DNA of 64,000 nucleotides, taken from NCBI GenBank assembly GCA_963920575.1, contig OY986974.1, positions 23,908,509 to 23,972,508 of the forward strand. Direction: 5' to 3'. Both the position numbers and the translations under genes were made by a program. The stretch is from Narthecium ossifragum. Taxonomy: Eukaryota; Streptophyta; Magnoliopsida; Dioscoreales; Nartheciaceae. Below, piece by piece: positions 21,001 to 32,400 of this stretch; the stretch's first letter is position 1, and every line of letters begins with the position of its first letter. The notes beneath the pieces were generated by a model. It had not been told where the DNA came from. It ran no database searches and saw only the letters and a program-made list of their open reading frames with translations.

Positions 21001-24000
21001 GGGAGTTCCATGAAGATCTAACCAAGGAGGTTGTCGTGCCCCGACCCGCGAAAGCCCAACCGGGCCGGGCGACGCGAACCGGAACCTAACAAACGCGGAA
21101 GAAAAGCTGGCGAGGATTCCCTCTAACCTATTGGTCTCCCTAACAGTTCACCAAAAGCACCCCCAATTAAAAGACAATATAATAATGAAGCCTCGAACCA
21201 CAGATTTAAAACTCAAAAAGGTTTAATATACATATCCTCGAAGAGGGGGGAGTTCAAATACAACATTGCTCCCGTAGGAGACTATCTAACATAGGATAAA
21301 AGCTGTAAAGGATCACCACCTCTCAGACTCCACCTGGCGCCACCGCACCGCCAACCAACTGCCTGGTAGGGGCCACAGAAGAGGAACTGACGCCTGCACC
21401 TGCAAAACGCAGCCCGGGTAGGAGTGAGCACTAAGCTCAGTAGGGATCTACACTACAACACACAGAAGGAAGAGGGAAACGCAAGAGTGTCGCCCTCAAG
21501 TAGGATCTGGGTGTATACAGGGGTCCCATAACCCCACCGCGTGTCCCTGGTGCCCAGGAGCAGCACACAGTAAGCTCAACAAACACTGCTGACTCACATG
21601 CAAGTAACCGGCACTGTAGGCGGGAAATGGCACCGCTAAGGGGTCCGTCTCCACCACTCAAGAGTCAACACAGTGGAACACCGGCTACACCTCAGCATCC
21701 GACTCAAGGTCGACACGACCTCTACAATTATCAAGTAATCAGTGTACCAGTCATCTAAGCCTATCATGAAATCGACTGGACACCACAATTCCAACCGGGT
21801 CCAAACTACCCAACCATGGTCCTAGGGCTAAGTCCGAGCTTTCAGCCTCGGGACGGCGACCCAAAGATCACCCACGCCCTAACCAATGCAACTAATGTAC
21901 ACAATAACAATGCATGCTATGACATACACAGATAAGAAGCAGAGCATGGAACAGTATGTCAAGCATCATATAAGTCTACTGGATCGCTGCAGCGGTACTA
22001 CCAACCGCTGCCAGCCGATCCACAGCGGGTCCCGGCATTACGACGATACCACGACCGTCAACCGCGAACTCCTGCAACAGGAAACAACCCCGAAAACCGC
22101 TGATGAACAGTAAACAATATAATATTATATCCCGAAATATAATATTATATTCAAACACCCAAAACCTCTACTTAGGGGCTATTTGATCTTGTCGATCTGA
22201 CATCCAAACGACGTTGGATTCAAGATCCAACTTAGCCACCAGTAGGTGTATATACCAGGTTTAATATATCCAAATTTCATAATCATCCAACGGTTGGATT
22301 AACAGGAAAACGTTAATCAAAATCGTTAATCAAACTAACTTACCCATTAATTGCTGCAACGCAGCCCTCCAGAAAACAATTCATAAGAAATCGTAGAAAA
22401 ATCTGAAAAATATGAAACAAGATGTAATGGAAAGATAACGAATAGATCTACAACTCTTATGTTTATGGAAAGCCAAGATCATGTACACACCGGCCGGAAA
22501 ACTCGCCGCAAGCCGGCTGTTCTTCAAGAACAGCAGAAAACCAGAAATCCGAGCTTAATCATGAAATAAACCTACTCAAATCTCAACCAAATAATATGAA
22601 ACTCATATCAGTAATTCTAACAGGTATAAGAAATCCAACAAAACAAGGATCAACAAGATTCAACGGCTAGATCTAGAGAAAACCCGAAATAAACACAGGT
22701 GTATAACCCTACCTAGCTGCGCTTTCCTCGGCTGATTCCCCGCGATTTGATCACCAACAAGCCTCCAAACCACTTCAGGGATCTTCCTCTCGTTGCCACG
22801 AATCCAACGAGCCTTAGAACGCCGAAAAAGATGGCCGGAGGAGGGAGAACGGAGGTGAGGAAGTGGCTGCCGGAAAACAGGGGAAAAACAGGGCTCTCGG
22901 GAGAAGAAAGAAGGAGGAAGAAGAAAGGAGGAGAAGGAGGAAGAGGAGGGGAAGAAAAAGAGGGAAAGGGGAAGGGGAAAGCCGGGGGAAGGGGGAAAAA
23001 GAGAGGGGAGGGGAGGGAAAGTCCTCCCCCCCTCTGACAGAGGAGAGCGACGGCCAGCGGTGGCCGTCCTCGCGAAGCAGAAAAGCCACCGACGCGAGTC
23101 CGATCGGTTGCTCCAAGGAGCGATCGATCGTTCTCGCCCCGGATCAAAACCTACCGACTCGCTCACGAGTCCGACCGATCGCTCCAAGGAGCGATCGATC
23201 GCTCAAGGGTCGTCAACTGCCCAAAGGCAAGCTTTCGCGCGCCCGAGCGGGGATCTTCCGATCCCGGGTCCACCTAGCCAGTCTAAACAAGCATTAACAC
23301 AAACAAGGCCGGTGTGTGCACACGCGGGTGTGAAACAAACCAACAAGGCGTAATTTATCAAATTGCCCTTGCGGTCTACAACGAGCCACAGGGGTAGAGG
23401 GACAGGTCCTCACAGAGGTTTTGGAGGTACGTATCAACCCTGCGCTAAACAAAGATCATGCTAGGTGGGTCTTCAACAGAACAGGGAAGCCGAATGCATC
23501 ATCTCTTTACTTATGGTTGGTCATGAAGGAATGCAGGGGATCTGCTAACTTCCCTCAGGTTGTTTGGACTAATGTTTGGACTTCGCCGGTAGGGCTGAGA
23601 GTTCGCCGCTTCCTTTGGAAACTCCTCCATGGGCGTGTGCCTTCTAGGGACTGCATGTGGAGAAGGGGCCTTATCCACGATCGATCCTGTCCAAGAGAGT
23701 GTGGTGCTATTGAATCGGTTCAGCATATTCTAGGCGATTGCCCCTATGCGCACAGGATGTGGAGTCTCCTTCCTCCTTCACATGCAAGATCACTTCAGGG
23801 CTGGAACCTAGATCTCATTCTCCAATTGCTTACTCAGTCCTCGTCGGCTAATGTCTCTAATATATGGGTGAAAACACTGGTGGGGTATGGTTTATGGATG
23901 TTATGGAAGGAAAGGAACGATGTCATCTGGAGAGGTGGGGGTGTCTCCGCTGAGTCTCTTGTGTGGCGAGTATGCAGACTGGCGGGGGAGTTCTGGCGTG

Positions 24001-24475
24001 GGAAGGGTTGGTCTCACGATTCTGGATATGTACAACATCTGAGAGGAGATCATGGTTGTGCGGTGGTCCAAACTGATGGATCCTGATTGCCTGGAAGTAC
24101 AGAAGCCGGTATTGGAGTTGTCTGTTGGAGTGGAGGGGGACACCGGATTGGACATTCATGCAGAGAGGTCTACCCAGATCCAATGATGAGGCAGAGCTAT
24201 TGGCGATTTGGCGAGGGCTGGAACTAGCTGTGGCGAAAGGCATCAGCAAGGTGCTGGTTGAATCGGACTCAAGGAATGCGGTCAACTTCCTTAATGGCAG
24301 AGAGGTATGGGATGTAGAACTACAGCCGATTCTTAGGAGAATTTGGAGCTTAAGTGCGAGTCTAGGGGGTGTTATTTTTGTGCATATTCCTCGTGCTTCC
24401 AATGATGTTGCGGATGATCTTGCCCGTCGGGCTCGGATGGGGGCTGCTTGGGAGGTTTTGCTTGATGTATTGTAG
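18057..24475 (+). pseudogene. LINE ORF2 (endonuclease-reverse transcriptase-RNase H), disrupted
   Basis: Endonuclease motifs: WNCRG near the start, GDFNAI at about 18470 and SDHCPL at about 18740. The usual catalytic Glu stretch after the first motif is not recognisable (it reads FFIIDVFV). Reverse transcriptase: CPGPDGVP, FRPISLCN, GKEQSAFMAGRSI, then a frameshift at about 19735, LRQGDPLSPYLF and the catalytic YADD at about 20115. A TAG ends that frame at 20231, and the thumb region WKYLGTPVSGWRL follows. After the nested LTR the frame resumes through a zf-RVT domain (RVRRFLWKLLHGRVPSRD) and an RNase H end, HIPRASNDVADDLARRA. Removing the LTR and one GAGGT copy restores continuity across the insertion. 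Confidence 0.85.
21032..23414 (+). mobile_element. Solo LTR, 2383 bp, nested in LINE ORF2 (probably Gypsy type)
   Basis: Starts TGTCGTGCCCCGACCC, ends GGTCCTCACA, and is flanked by perfect 5-bp duplications GAGGT (21027-21031 and 23415-23419). It contains a long purine-rich tract (about 22890-23030) and no coding sequence. The open frames on both strands here are compositional. Length and the TGTCGYGCCCCG start suit large Gypsy LTRs of Tekay/Del type, which is inference. The same family occurs at 41501-44054. Confidence 0.85.
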
Positions 24476-24551
24476 TAGTGGTGTAGGTGTTGGCAGTATT
24501 GCCTAGCCAGTTTAGCTCCACTAGGCAAAAAAAAAAAAAAAAAAAAAAAAA

Positions 24552-25136
24552 TCTGTCAATGTATGTAACAATCCATGATTATTTTCAACAACGCCACATA
24601 AATTTCAAACACTAGTTCAGGTTCAAAGACAAGGTCGTTTCTTGAATGAATAACTCCTTGGTCCATATGACCTATATTCCACAACTTTTCTTTGTGCTCG
24701 CAATAAATTCTGCCACCTGACTAGTGGTCTCTATGACAGTCTCCTATGCCTAACAAATCCACTTTAGGATGAAAAGGTACTGAGCGAGATAAAGCGAAAC
24801 AAACTTGAGTGGAACAAAGTGAAACAAACTTGACAAAGTAAATCATCAACCCTCGACAGTTCTAAATTAAGTAGTACAAAGGGAGATCAAGACAACTATG
24901 AATGCAGGATAACTAAGAAATTGGATAGGAGAAAGGGCATTCCAAAGAAGAAAGAGGTGCAAGATGGAGAAAAATAACAATGGAAACTCCTTTATGTCAA
25001 TTTATATAGAAAAGGAAGAAGGACATGTAGAATTCCTGGTTAGATGGTTTGAGAACTAATACTCGGACTAAACACAATAGCATTCAATTCGAATAAAAAA
25101 CAATACTTAGGAAATAAAGAACTTCGAATATGATAC
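24552..25136. other. Intron sequence of the split pentapeptide gene
   Basis: AT-rich sequence between the LINE poly(A) and the next pentapeptide exon. No feature recognised. Confidence 0.5.
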
Positions 25137-25210
25137 CTTGCAGATTTGCACTTTGTAGATCAGCTCTATCTAATAGAGACCCATGAAGATTAGCAGTTAT
25201 GAGTTCACAC
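25137..25210 (-). CDS. Isolated upstream pentapeptide exon of the right copy
   Basis: Between an AG acceptor and a GTATCA donor the minus strand encodes CELITANLHGSLLDRADLQ then SANLQ, matching the FIP2 segment with CEF.GANLRG..L.G.NLQSANLQ. The exon is 74 nt with split codons at both ends, unlike the phase-0 array exons. Its donor leaves one base over, while the next recognisable exon (16046) begins in phase 0, so the two do not join in frame as they stand. The Copia LTR begins close upstream, and no BTB or EVTR-type exon is found beyond it. Confidence 0.65.
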
Positions 25211-25299
25211 CTTAGACAAGATAAAGAGAAGTCAAGAAACAAAGAGAAACAGTTGGAGAAGTATTTTTAAAAGAGATGCAGAAACACTAGTCTGTAGTC

Positions 25300-28200
25300 A
25301 CCATAGATTTAACTAATTCTGCCAAACAAGCACCGTCAGAAATAATATTTTTATGTGATGGAAATAAGGAGGAGAAATTAGGATCTTGTTTTTACAAAGA
25401 TAGCAAGAATCCTTTACAATGACAAAAATCAAACTAAATTCTAAACACTTACCAGATAAGGTAACAGAATTTCAAAAAAGAGGAAACCGCCGATGAGGAA
25501 GAAGGAAAACCCGATGTAGAACCGTAGCTTGATCGAGGACGGTGTATCACACTGTGTCCTTAAGTTCGTATTGCCCACCACCGGTGCTTCTGGTTCTTCT
25601 GGCAAGGAACTCCCAGGGTACAACGATCTCCTGCGCGAACGGAAGGAAGCCGGCCTCCGATCGCCCGTCAAGCCTTCGCTGGTACGGTACTCTCAGACTT
25701 CAGGACCCTCTACAAGTGAGTGGTGTGCAAAAAAGGATGCATGCAGCTTAACCTCTAAAGGGCTGAAATAGGTTCTATTTATAGGCTAAGGGAGGAAGCT
25801 GATCAGTCATTAGGGGAGATGAAAAGGCACGCCTCGTCAGCAACAACAGCCAATTATAGACTGCCACGTCACCCAGAAGCTGACCACGTCATCCAGAAGC
25901 TGACCAGTCAAGGGTAGCCAAGAGTCAGATTTCAATCAATTCCCCTGGAATCGAAACTAACTCAATCAATAGCATAGAAGCCCAAGAGTCGTAACTGACT
26001 CAATCAATTCATTTGAAGTCCAAGAGTCGGACCAGATCCATTCCTAAGAGATAACTGACTCAGCCCATTAATCATGGGCAGCCCAAGAGTTAGACTCAAT
26101 CAAATCATTTGTAACCGTCTTGGAAGCTGAAAAGGTTCAGTGAATTCGAGCTGACTCGACCAGCTCCTGTGTGTAGCAAAAAGGACACACGGCGTACAAG
26201 CCCGGCCGAGCCGGGCGTGCGGCGGCGGTGCGCGCGTGTGTGATGTTCCATCTCTAGTCCTCACATGTGTTCAAAGCCTAGAGACTCAAAACACTATATA
26301 AACTAGTGAAAGATTTCTTCCACTTCCAATGTGGGACTAAACCACTCTACACACATGGGCTCACCTCCATTTGGATATTTGTTAATGGGCTCTTCCAAGG
26401 CCCAATTTGATTCAACCCTTGCTTAGCCCAACTTAATTTGGCTCCAAATCCAACAATCCCTCACATAAATCAAATGGCTGATTAAAATGCTAAATGATCC
26501 CTAATGCATTTGAGAGTACCACAGAATATTGTTGCTTCAGGAGAGGTAGCTTTTAGCTTTGAACCTTCCTTAATGAAACACTATCGAATGTACTTGCTAA
26601 ACAGTGAACGCGATGTCTTGAACTGTTCAGCTTTCATGTACACTAAGACAATAGTGCTCACACAGCGCCTTTCTTATACCTTTGAAGGCTATTTTGTTGT
26701 GTCCATTTCGGCCCTGGACATGCCTGGTAGAATTTTTCAAGTGCTTTAGAGAACTAGCCCTTACATTATTCTCATAGAAGCAGCCCTTTCTCACTCGAAA
26801 TAGGTGATCTCTTATTAGGAGCATCTTGTCATACCCCTACTCTTTGAGGATCATTAAAAGCATAAGCTTAATCTTTACACTATACAAGTTTATCACTCAA
26901 TCATCATAGGAATGGGTAAGAGTGATCTAAGCGACTGCCCCCACAATTCGGTTGTCCCATTGAACCTAGAATCTGGGTCTGCCATATCAGCTAGGTTGGG
27001 TTGTCATTGAGAAAAATAGTCATTTCATGGGCTTCAACCCCATTCCCCTCGACGAAATATCCACTATGTCTCTAGTTAGGCCTTTGGTTAGTGGATATGC
27101 AACATTTTCCTTCAATCTCACAAAATCGATGGAAATTACACCAGTCGACAACAATTTTCTTACTGAATTGTGTCATCGACGTATATGCCTAGATTTTCCA
27201 TTATACATATGGCTTTGTGCTCTTCCTATTGCTGATTGACTATCACAGTGAATGCTAATAAGAGGCACAGGTTTAGGCCACATAGGAATATCTTCTAAGA
27301 AATTACGCAGTCATTCTGCTTCTTCCCCAACTAGGTCTAATGCTATGAACTCAGCTTCCATAGTCGACCTTACTATGCAAGTCTGCTTGGGTGATTTCCA
27401 AGACACAGCTGCACCTCCAATCATAAAAATAAACCCACTCGTGGATTTTGTATCATTGGAGTCCGAGATCCAGTTTGCATCTGAATATCCTTCAAGCACA
27501 GCTGGATATCTCGTATAATGCAATCCATAATTTGTCGTGTACCTTAAATATCCAATGACTCTGATTATTGCCTTCCAGTGATCCGTACTATGATTGCTTG
27601 TGTATCTACTTAGCCTGTTTACTGAGTTTGCAATATCCGGTCGAGTACAGTTCATGATATACATCAGACTGCCTATGACCCTGGAATATTCCAATTGTTG
27701 TACTCCTTCACCGTGATGTTTCTTTAGATGTGAGTTAACATCTATTAGTGTCCTAGCTACAGCATCATTTCCTTTATCAAATATATTAAGAATTTTCTTA
27801 ATATAATGATCTTGAAATAAAGTGTAGCCATCAGACGTATTGGTAATTTTCATACCAAGTATCACATCAGCAATACCCAAATCCTTCATATCAAAATTTC
27901 GTGACAATATGCTCTTAGTAGCTTTTATGATATTATCATTGCTACCAATGATGATCATGTCATCTACATAAAGGCATATGATTATATATTCCTTCTTATC
28001 ACCTTTTATGTAAACGCATATGTCACACTCATTTATGTGAAAGCCGTTTGTCAGCATTACATGATCAAACTTTTCATGCCATTGTTTAGGTGCTTGTTTC
28101 AGTCCGTACAAAGACTTAACAAGTCGGCATACTTTTTTCTCTTTTCCAGGAAGCACAAATCCCTCAGGCTGTTTCATGTAGATTTCTTCTTCCAGATCAC

Positions 28201-28500
28201 CGTTTAGGAAAGCTGTCTTTACATCCATTTGATGTATATCCAGATTGTTTAAAGCCGCAAGGGCGATAATTATTCTGATTGACGTTTTCCTAGTGACTGG
28301 AGAATAGGTGTCAAAATAATCCACCCCTTCGGTTTGCTTAAAACCCTTGACAACAAGCCTTGCCTTGTATTTATCAATTGTTCCATCTGTTTTCATTTTT
28401 CTTTCTAAACACCCACTTGTAACCCAAAGATTTACAATATGTGGTAAATCAACCAGTTCCCATGTATGATTCTACATGATATGATTGATGCTTGGTTATG
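25300..28500 (-). mobile_element. Truncated Copia retrotransposon with 3' LTR
   Basis: Order on the minus strand: 5'-truncated pol from about 28500, polypurine tract (GTGAGGGAT), then the 3' LTR starting TGTTGGATTTGGAGCC at 26456. The LTR has a TATAAATA box at 25776-25783. Its end near 25300 is not resolved. The upstream part (gag, protease, integrase, 5' LTR) is missing. An open frame within the LTR (25446-25671) has a hydrophobic stretch, but it is LTR sequence and not a gene. The insertion truncates the right pentapeptide gene. Confidence 0.8.
27020..28500 (-). pseudogene. Copia pol fragment (reverse transcriptase-RNase H)
   Basis: From 28396 the frame is open for 361 codons: [57 protein letters not shown], the catalytic LYVDDM (YVDD) and the RNase H segments YSDANWISD and [10 protein letters not shown] frame break at about 27311 follows. 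The RNase H end continues in other frames (HCDSQSAIG, KTRHIR-like, VRLKENVA) to a TGA at 27020-27022. Upstream of 28396, [11 protein letters not shown] precedes the open frame after another break. It is inactive. Confidence 0.9.
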
Positions 28501-29495
28501 GCAGCACAGGGAGAAGTCGATGTCTTTCAAAGCAATGGATGACGGTCAAGTTCTGTAATATGCTGTGAGTCAAATGATACCTTTGAAAAATTGCTCTTCT
28601 ATTAGTTAATTGCTTTTTAATAGCTTTGCAATAATGAATATGAACAATGTCCTTCGGTTAGTCCGCTGACTTTGCTCTCGCTAGTGTGATCTACTAGAAT
28701 TAGAGAGCATTCCAGTTGTCTTTTTGCAGAATTTATTCCGTCATTATAATGCTTGTTTGTCCCCTTCACAATTCCCGGATTGTAGGGTTCAAAATCTGGT
28801 GGGGCCATTGTGATCTCAGAACACAGCAAAATCTATGGTCAAAATCCCTTTACTAGGAAAAGCGGGATCTATGGTCCAAATCCCTTTTTACTAGGATTTT
28901 GACTTAACACTGTCATAATGCATTCACAAAACTTTAGACAGGGACCAGTGATTTGCTTCCAACCAATGTGATTTTAGAATTAGGCATCATACAAACACAA
29001 CAAAGCACTATAAGTGGAACTTGGACTCTTGAGGACACCTCCTTCAATACAGGGAGGTAAAAAGAATGCTACATCTCTTGGAAAGACATACGATATCCAG
29101 TTTTTCAGAATTTCTTGGATCCAATTTCACACTTACTTCTGACCGGTTGAATATTGGACAGCTTTTCTCCCTAACATGGATGAAAAGAATGATATCATAT
29201 CCAAGATGATGGATTACAACAAAGGAATGTGACGACGCATTTGAACTTTGCAGGTTTGAATCCAACTAAAAGTCTCGTGCATCAGAGAAATGGCTGCGGT
29301 ATCAATTTGTTCACATGCTCCAATCTTTTCCTCCAGAAGTGGACAAGAAAGACCATTGCTTGACGTTGATGATTGAATTGATACAAGTATCTGACCCGAT
29401 CTTCTAAATCATACAGTATATACCAAGCCAACATTTTGGTCCACTGTCATGATTCTAGTGGTGAACACACAAGGAAGAATGCAGTTTGAATTGGC
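28501..29495. other. 3' flank of the nine-exon gene; no gene seen
   Basis: Low-scoring short frames only. It probably contains the 3' UTR and terminator of the minus-strand gene ending at 29496. Confidence 0.45.
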
Positions 29496-32400
29496 CTAAA
29501 TAGTTCCCTTTGTGATGCTAGCAGTTGCATAGATCTTCAAAGGCTGCTCAGGCACATATGTAAGACCTGTCATGTGAAGCACGAGTAAGAGATCTTACAT
29601 CAAATAATGGAGCATGATCCTCTACCCTATGAGAAGATTATCCGATATATTTGCATATCAGCCTTTCACAATAGAAATTCATGCCAACCCCTTTCCAACT
29701 TAATTTACATATTTCAGAGCTTAAAAGGGCAGTAGGGATTAACCATTGAGGAATGTTACTCTGGCCCCTTCATCCATTACTTCCAGCATCCATAGCTTAT
29801 TCAGCATTTCTTAAATAAATAAATAAATAACTAACACATATAATCTTCTTAAATATTTTGATGATATACATATTTAGGCAACCAGAATTTAAACAGCATA
29901 ACACTTTGGGCTACTGATGAAGTAGTTCTCTAACTCCAATAAGCACGATAAAAACTGTAATTAGCACTATGTTCCTATGAGTTGTGATTGCTGAGGCCTC
30001 TCAGCGATTATTCCTTCCAGTAAAATTGCTTTTATACCTGGCTTTTTTACATTCCTCATCTAGCCGAGCACCACCACCCAAGCAGGCCTTAGCTAACCAC
30101 ATTATGGACTGACTAGGAGAGTATATTTGATCCCCATTTTCCACCATTATGCTTAAAATTTGCTAATATGTGCTCCAAGAAAGCAGTCATAATCGCCTCT
30201 TTCAGTTTGCAAAATAAACTCATATACTTGACTTGAAGCATCATCTCATAATCCCCTAATTTGCTTGACCATAACCTCTATGAAATTTCTATCAAAAAAC
30301 AGGAACACTTGTTGCAGGCTTGCAGCCCTGCTTACTAGGATCAAACACCTAACAGGGACTGGCGCGTGACTCTATACACACGTCCAACACATTTCTTGTG
30401 TGTCCTGTATTTTGTTTTCTGGTTTTTCAGGTCAGGCATGCTACCGACACACGTATCCGATGCACTTCTACTGTGGTTTATGCCTTTATGGAATAGTGCT
30501 TTTGTTAAATGACATGTTGACATTTAAGCTGGAAATCACACAATTGTTATATTCTATTGAGTCCTTTACTATATTTTTCCACTATCGGTGAGTGAAATAT
30601 TATTGTACATATGGCATATTTAATATTCATATAAATATATTCTTGTGTGTCCCATCCATGTAGTGTTCTATATTTTATGAAAATCGTTTTGCCCGTGTCA
30701 TGTCTTATTTACATCGAATGTCCGTGTCCTTGCTTCTTAGATGTCTATAACCCTAGAAGAGAATAAACAGTTACACTTTATTATTTCATCATTATCGTAG
30801 ATAGTCTACATACTCTAACAAACATGCCCATATCACCATGTTGCCTGATATGCAATAACCATTATTGTGAATCTATTACACATTTGTTTGCCAACAAATA
30901 ATCAGTCAAAATGCAATGATATAACAATAGTTAACTATACCTTTCTCTTTCACAGCCACTTGAAGAGTGTCGAGCGTAATTATGCCATCGGTCAAAGGAA
31001 GCAACTCAAGCCTAACAGTTGCACTTGAATGTGCAGGAACAGACCTGATTTGACCACATGGAACAAAATAATTCTCAATGCATTCCACATATGCATGTTC
31101 CTTTACCTATAAACATGGGTAGAATATGTAACAAGAATGGGGATAGTTTACCCAAGAGGCACTGTACTCTGCAACCAAAGATGCGTACAGCCCAGATCAG
31201 TACTTGAGATGACATCAGATGTCGTACCAGTACGTTGCCCAAGAGAAATTGATATTTTCCCACCACCGCTACTCTCCTTTTGAGTCTCTGTTACAACAGG
31301 CATAGAACTCAGCTTCTGCATGCTATTCCTACACTTATCCCCACCCATTCTTCCCACAAACTCTGGAAAACCAATGAAGGGGCTCATAGGTGATGTTGGC
31401 GCAGAATTCAAGGAAACAACTGAAGGGGGTGGAGAAGATGATACGGGAGCAAATACAGTTAATGTAAGGTCCTCGGATGTTAAATTTGAAGCGTGAAGGG
31501 TGAACACCTGATACAAAATTTAGATCATCAGAGCACAGGTTTTGAATTTAAAAGCTAATAGATTGTAGATAGCTTTCAGAAAAAGAAGAAGAAGAAGAAG
31601 AAGAAAAGTGAATAGTAGTCGTGCATCACCTGAACTGGCAGTTGAGGTGCTTTTCCATTTTGTATAAAAGTTTGTTCCATTGCTTCTGATGCTACAGAGA
31701 TCATGAGATCCCTCGTCACGCGAGGTCGCCAATTTGTTGGCTGCTTGAAGAAAAGTTTTGATTCTGTAGCAAGTAAAGAGAAAAGACTGTAGACATTACA
31801 TTGCTGTAAGCTTTTATGCTCTTTCAAGAATTTCAGCTCATAAGGTGCATTGGTTATACCAGTATAATTGCATCTGCATGATACAAGAATTGCAAAGTGA
31901 TCGTCACTCGAAGACATTCTAGTCCCATTGCTGACTTTTGATATCAAACACATGTTTGATGCAGCTGCACCAATCTTTGAATGAGATGACTGAGAAGTTG
32001 GGTCACCATGACTCCTAAAATCTCTACCAACTGCTGCTGCAGGCCGCAAAATAAAAGAGTGTTCCTCGCCTCTCCTGCATCAGAAAATTCAGTTATCAAT
32101 TCAGACATATGCGTTGTGATGCTCAAGCAATTCACTAAAAAACAATATTCCTAACGAACTAACTGAAAGAATCACTCTAGTGCATACATTAAAATGTAAT
32201 GCACAAGACATTTACATAAACTGCACTCTCATCAATTTGTCAAACATATAGCATTTTCCTGTCTAGTCACTTCAAAAAAAAATGATGAAAAAGTTAGCAG
32301 CTGCAGATACCATTATAGATTAAACAACACAGAGAAGACAAAAAGGGGGAAGCAATACGTCACACCAACCTGATGGCAAGATTAGGTAAACTGTGACCAT

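Larger units (their letters stand above)
16130..24551 (+). mobile_element. LINE retrotransposon, full-length-like but decayed, with nested LTR
   Basis: Order on the plus strand: ORF1 with a DUF4283-like region and a CCHC knuckle, then ORF2 with apurinic endonuclease, reverse transcriptase, zf-RVT and RNase H, then a 25-base poly(A) ending at 24551. It is inserted in an intron of the right pentapeptide gene on the opposite strand. The 5' edge is set only roughly, at the start of the GC-rich sequence. I could not find a target-site duplication. A 2383-bp solo LTR (21032-23414) splits ORF2. Several frameshifts and stops make it inactive. Confidence 0.85.

Noticed and set aside
22660..23353. Overlapping open frames of 97-175 codons on both strands
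   Set aside because: They are compositional frames in the purine-rich part of a solo LTR and encode low-complexity Ser/Pro or Glu/Lys/Gly runs.
25446..25671. First exon of the right pentapeptide gene with a transmembrane segment
   Set aside because: It lies within the 3' LTR of the Copia fragment, and its phase-0 donor does not fit the acceptor phase of the exon at 25210 (it would give GTG TGA).
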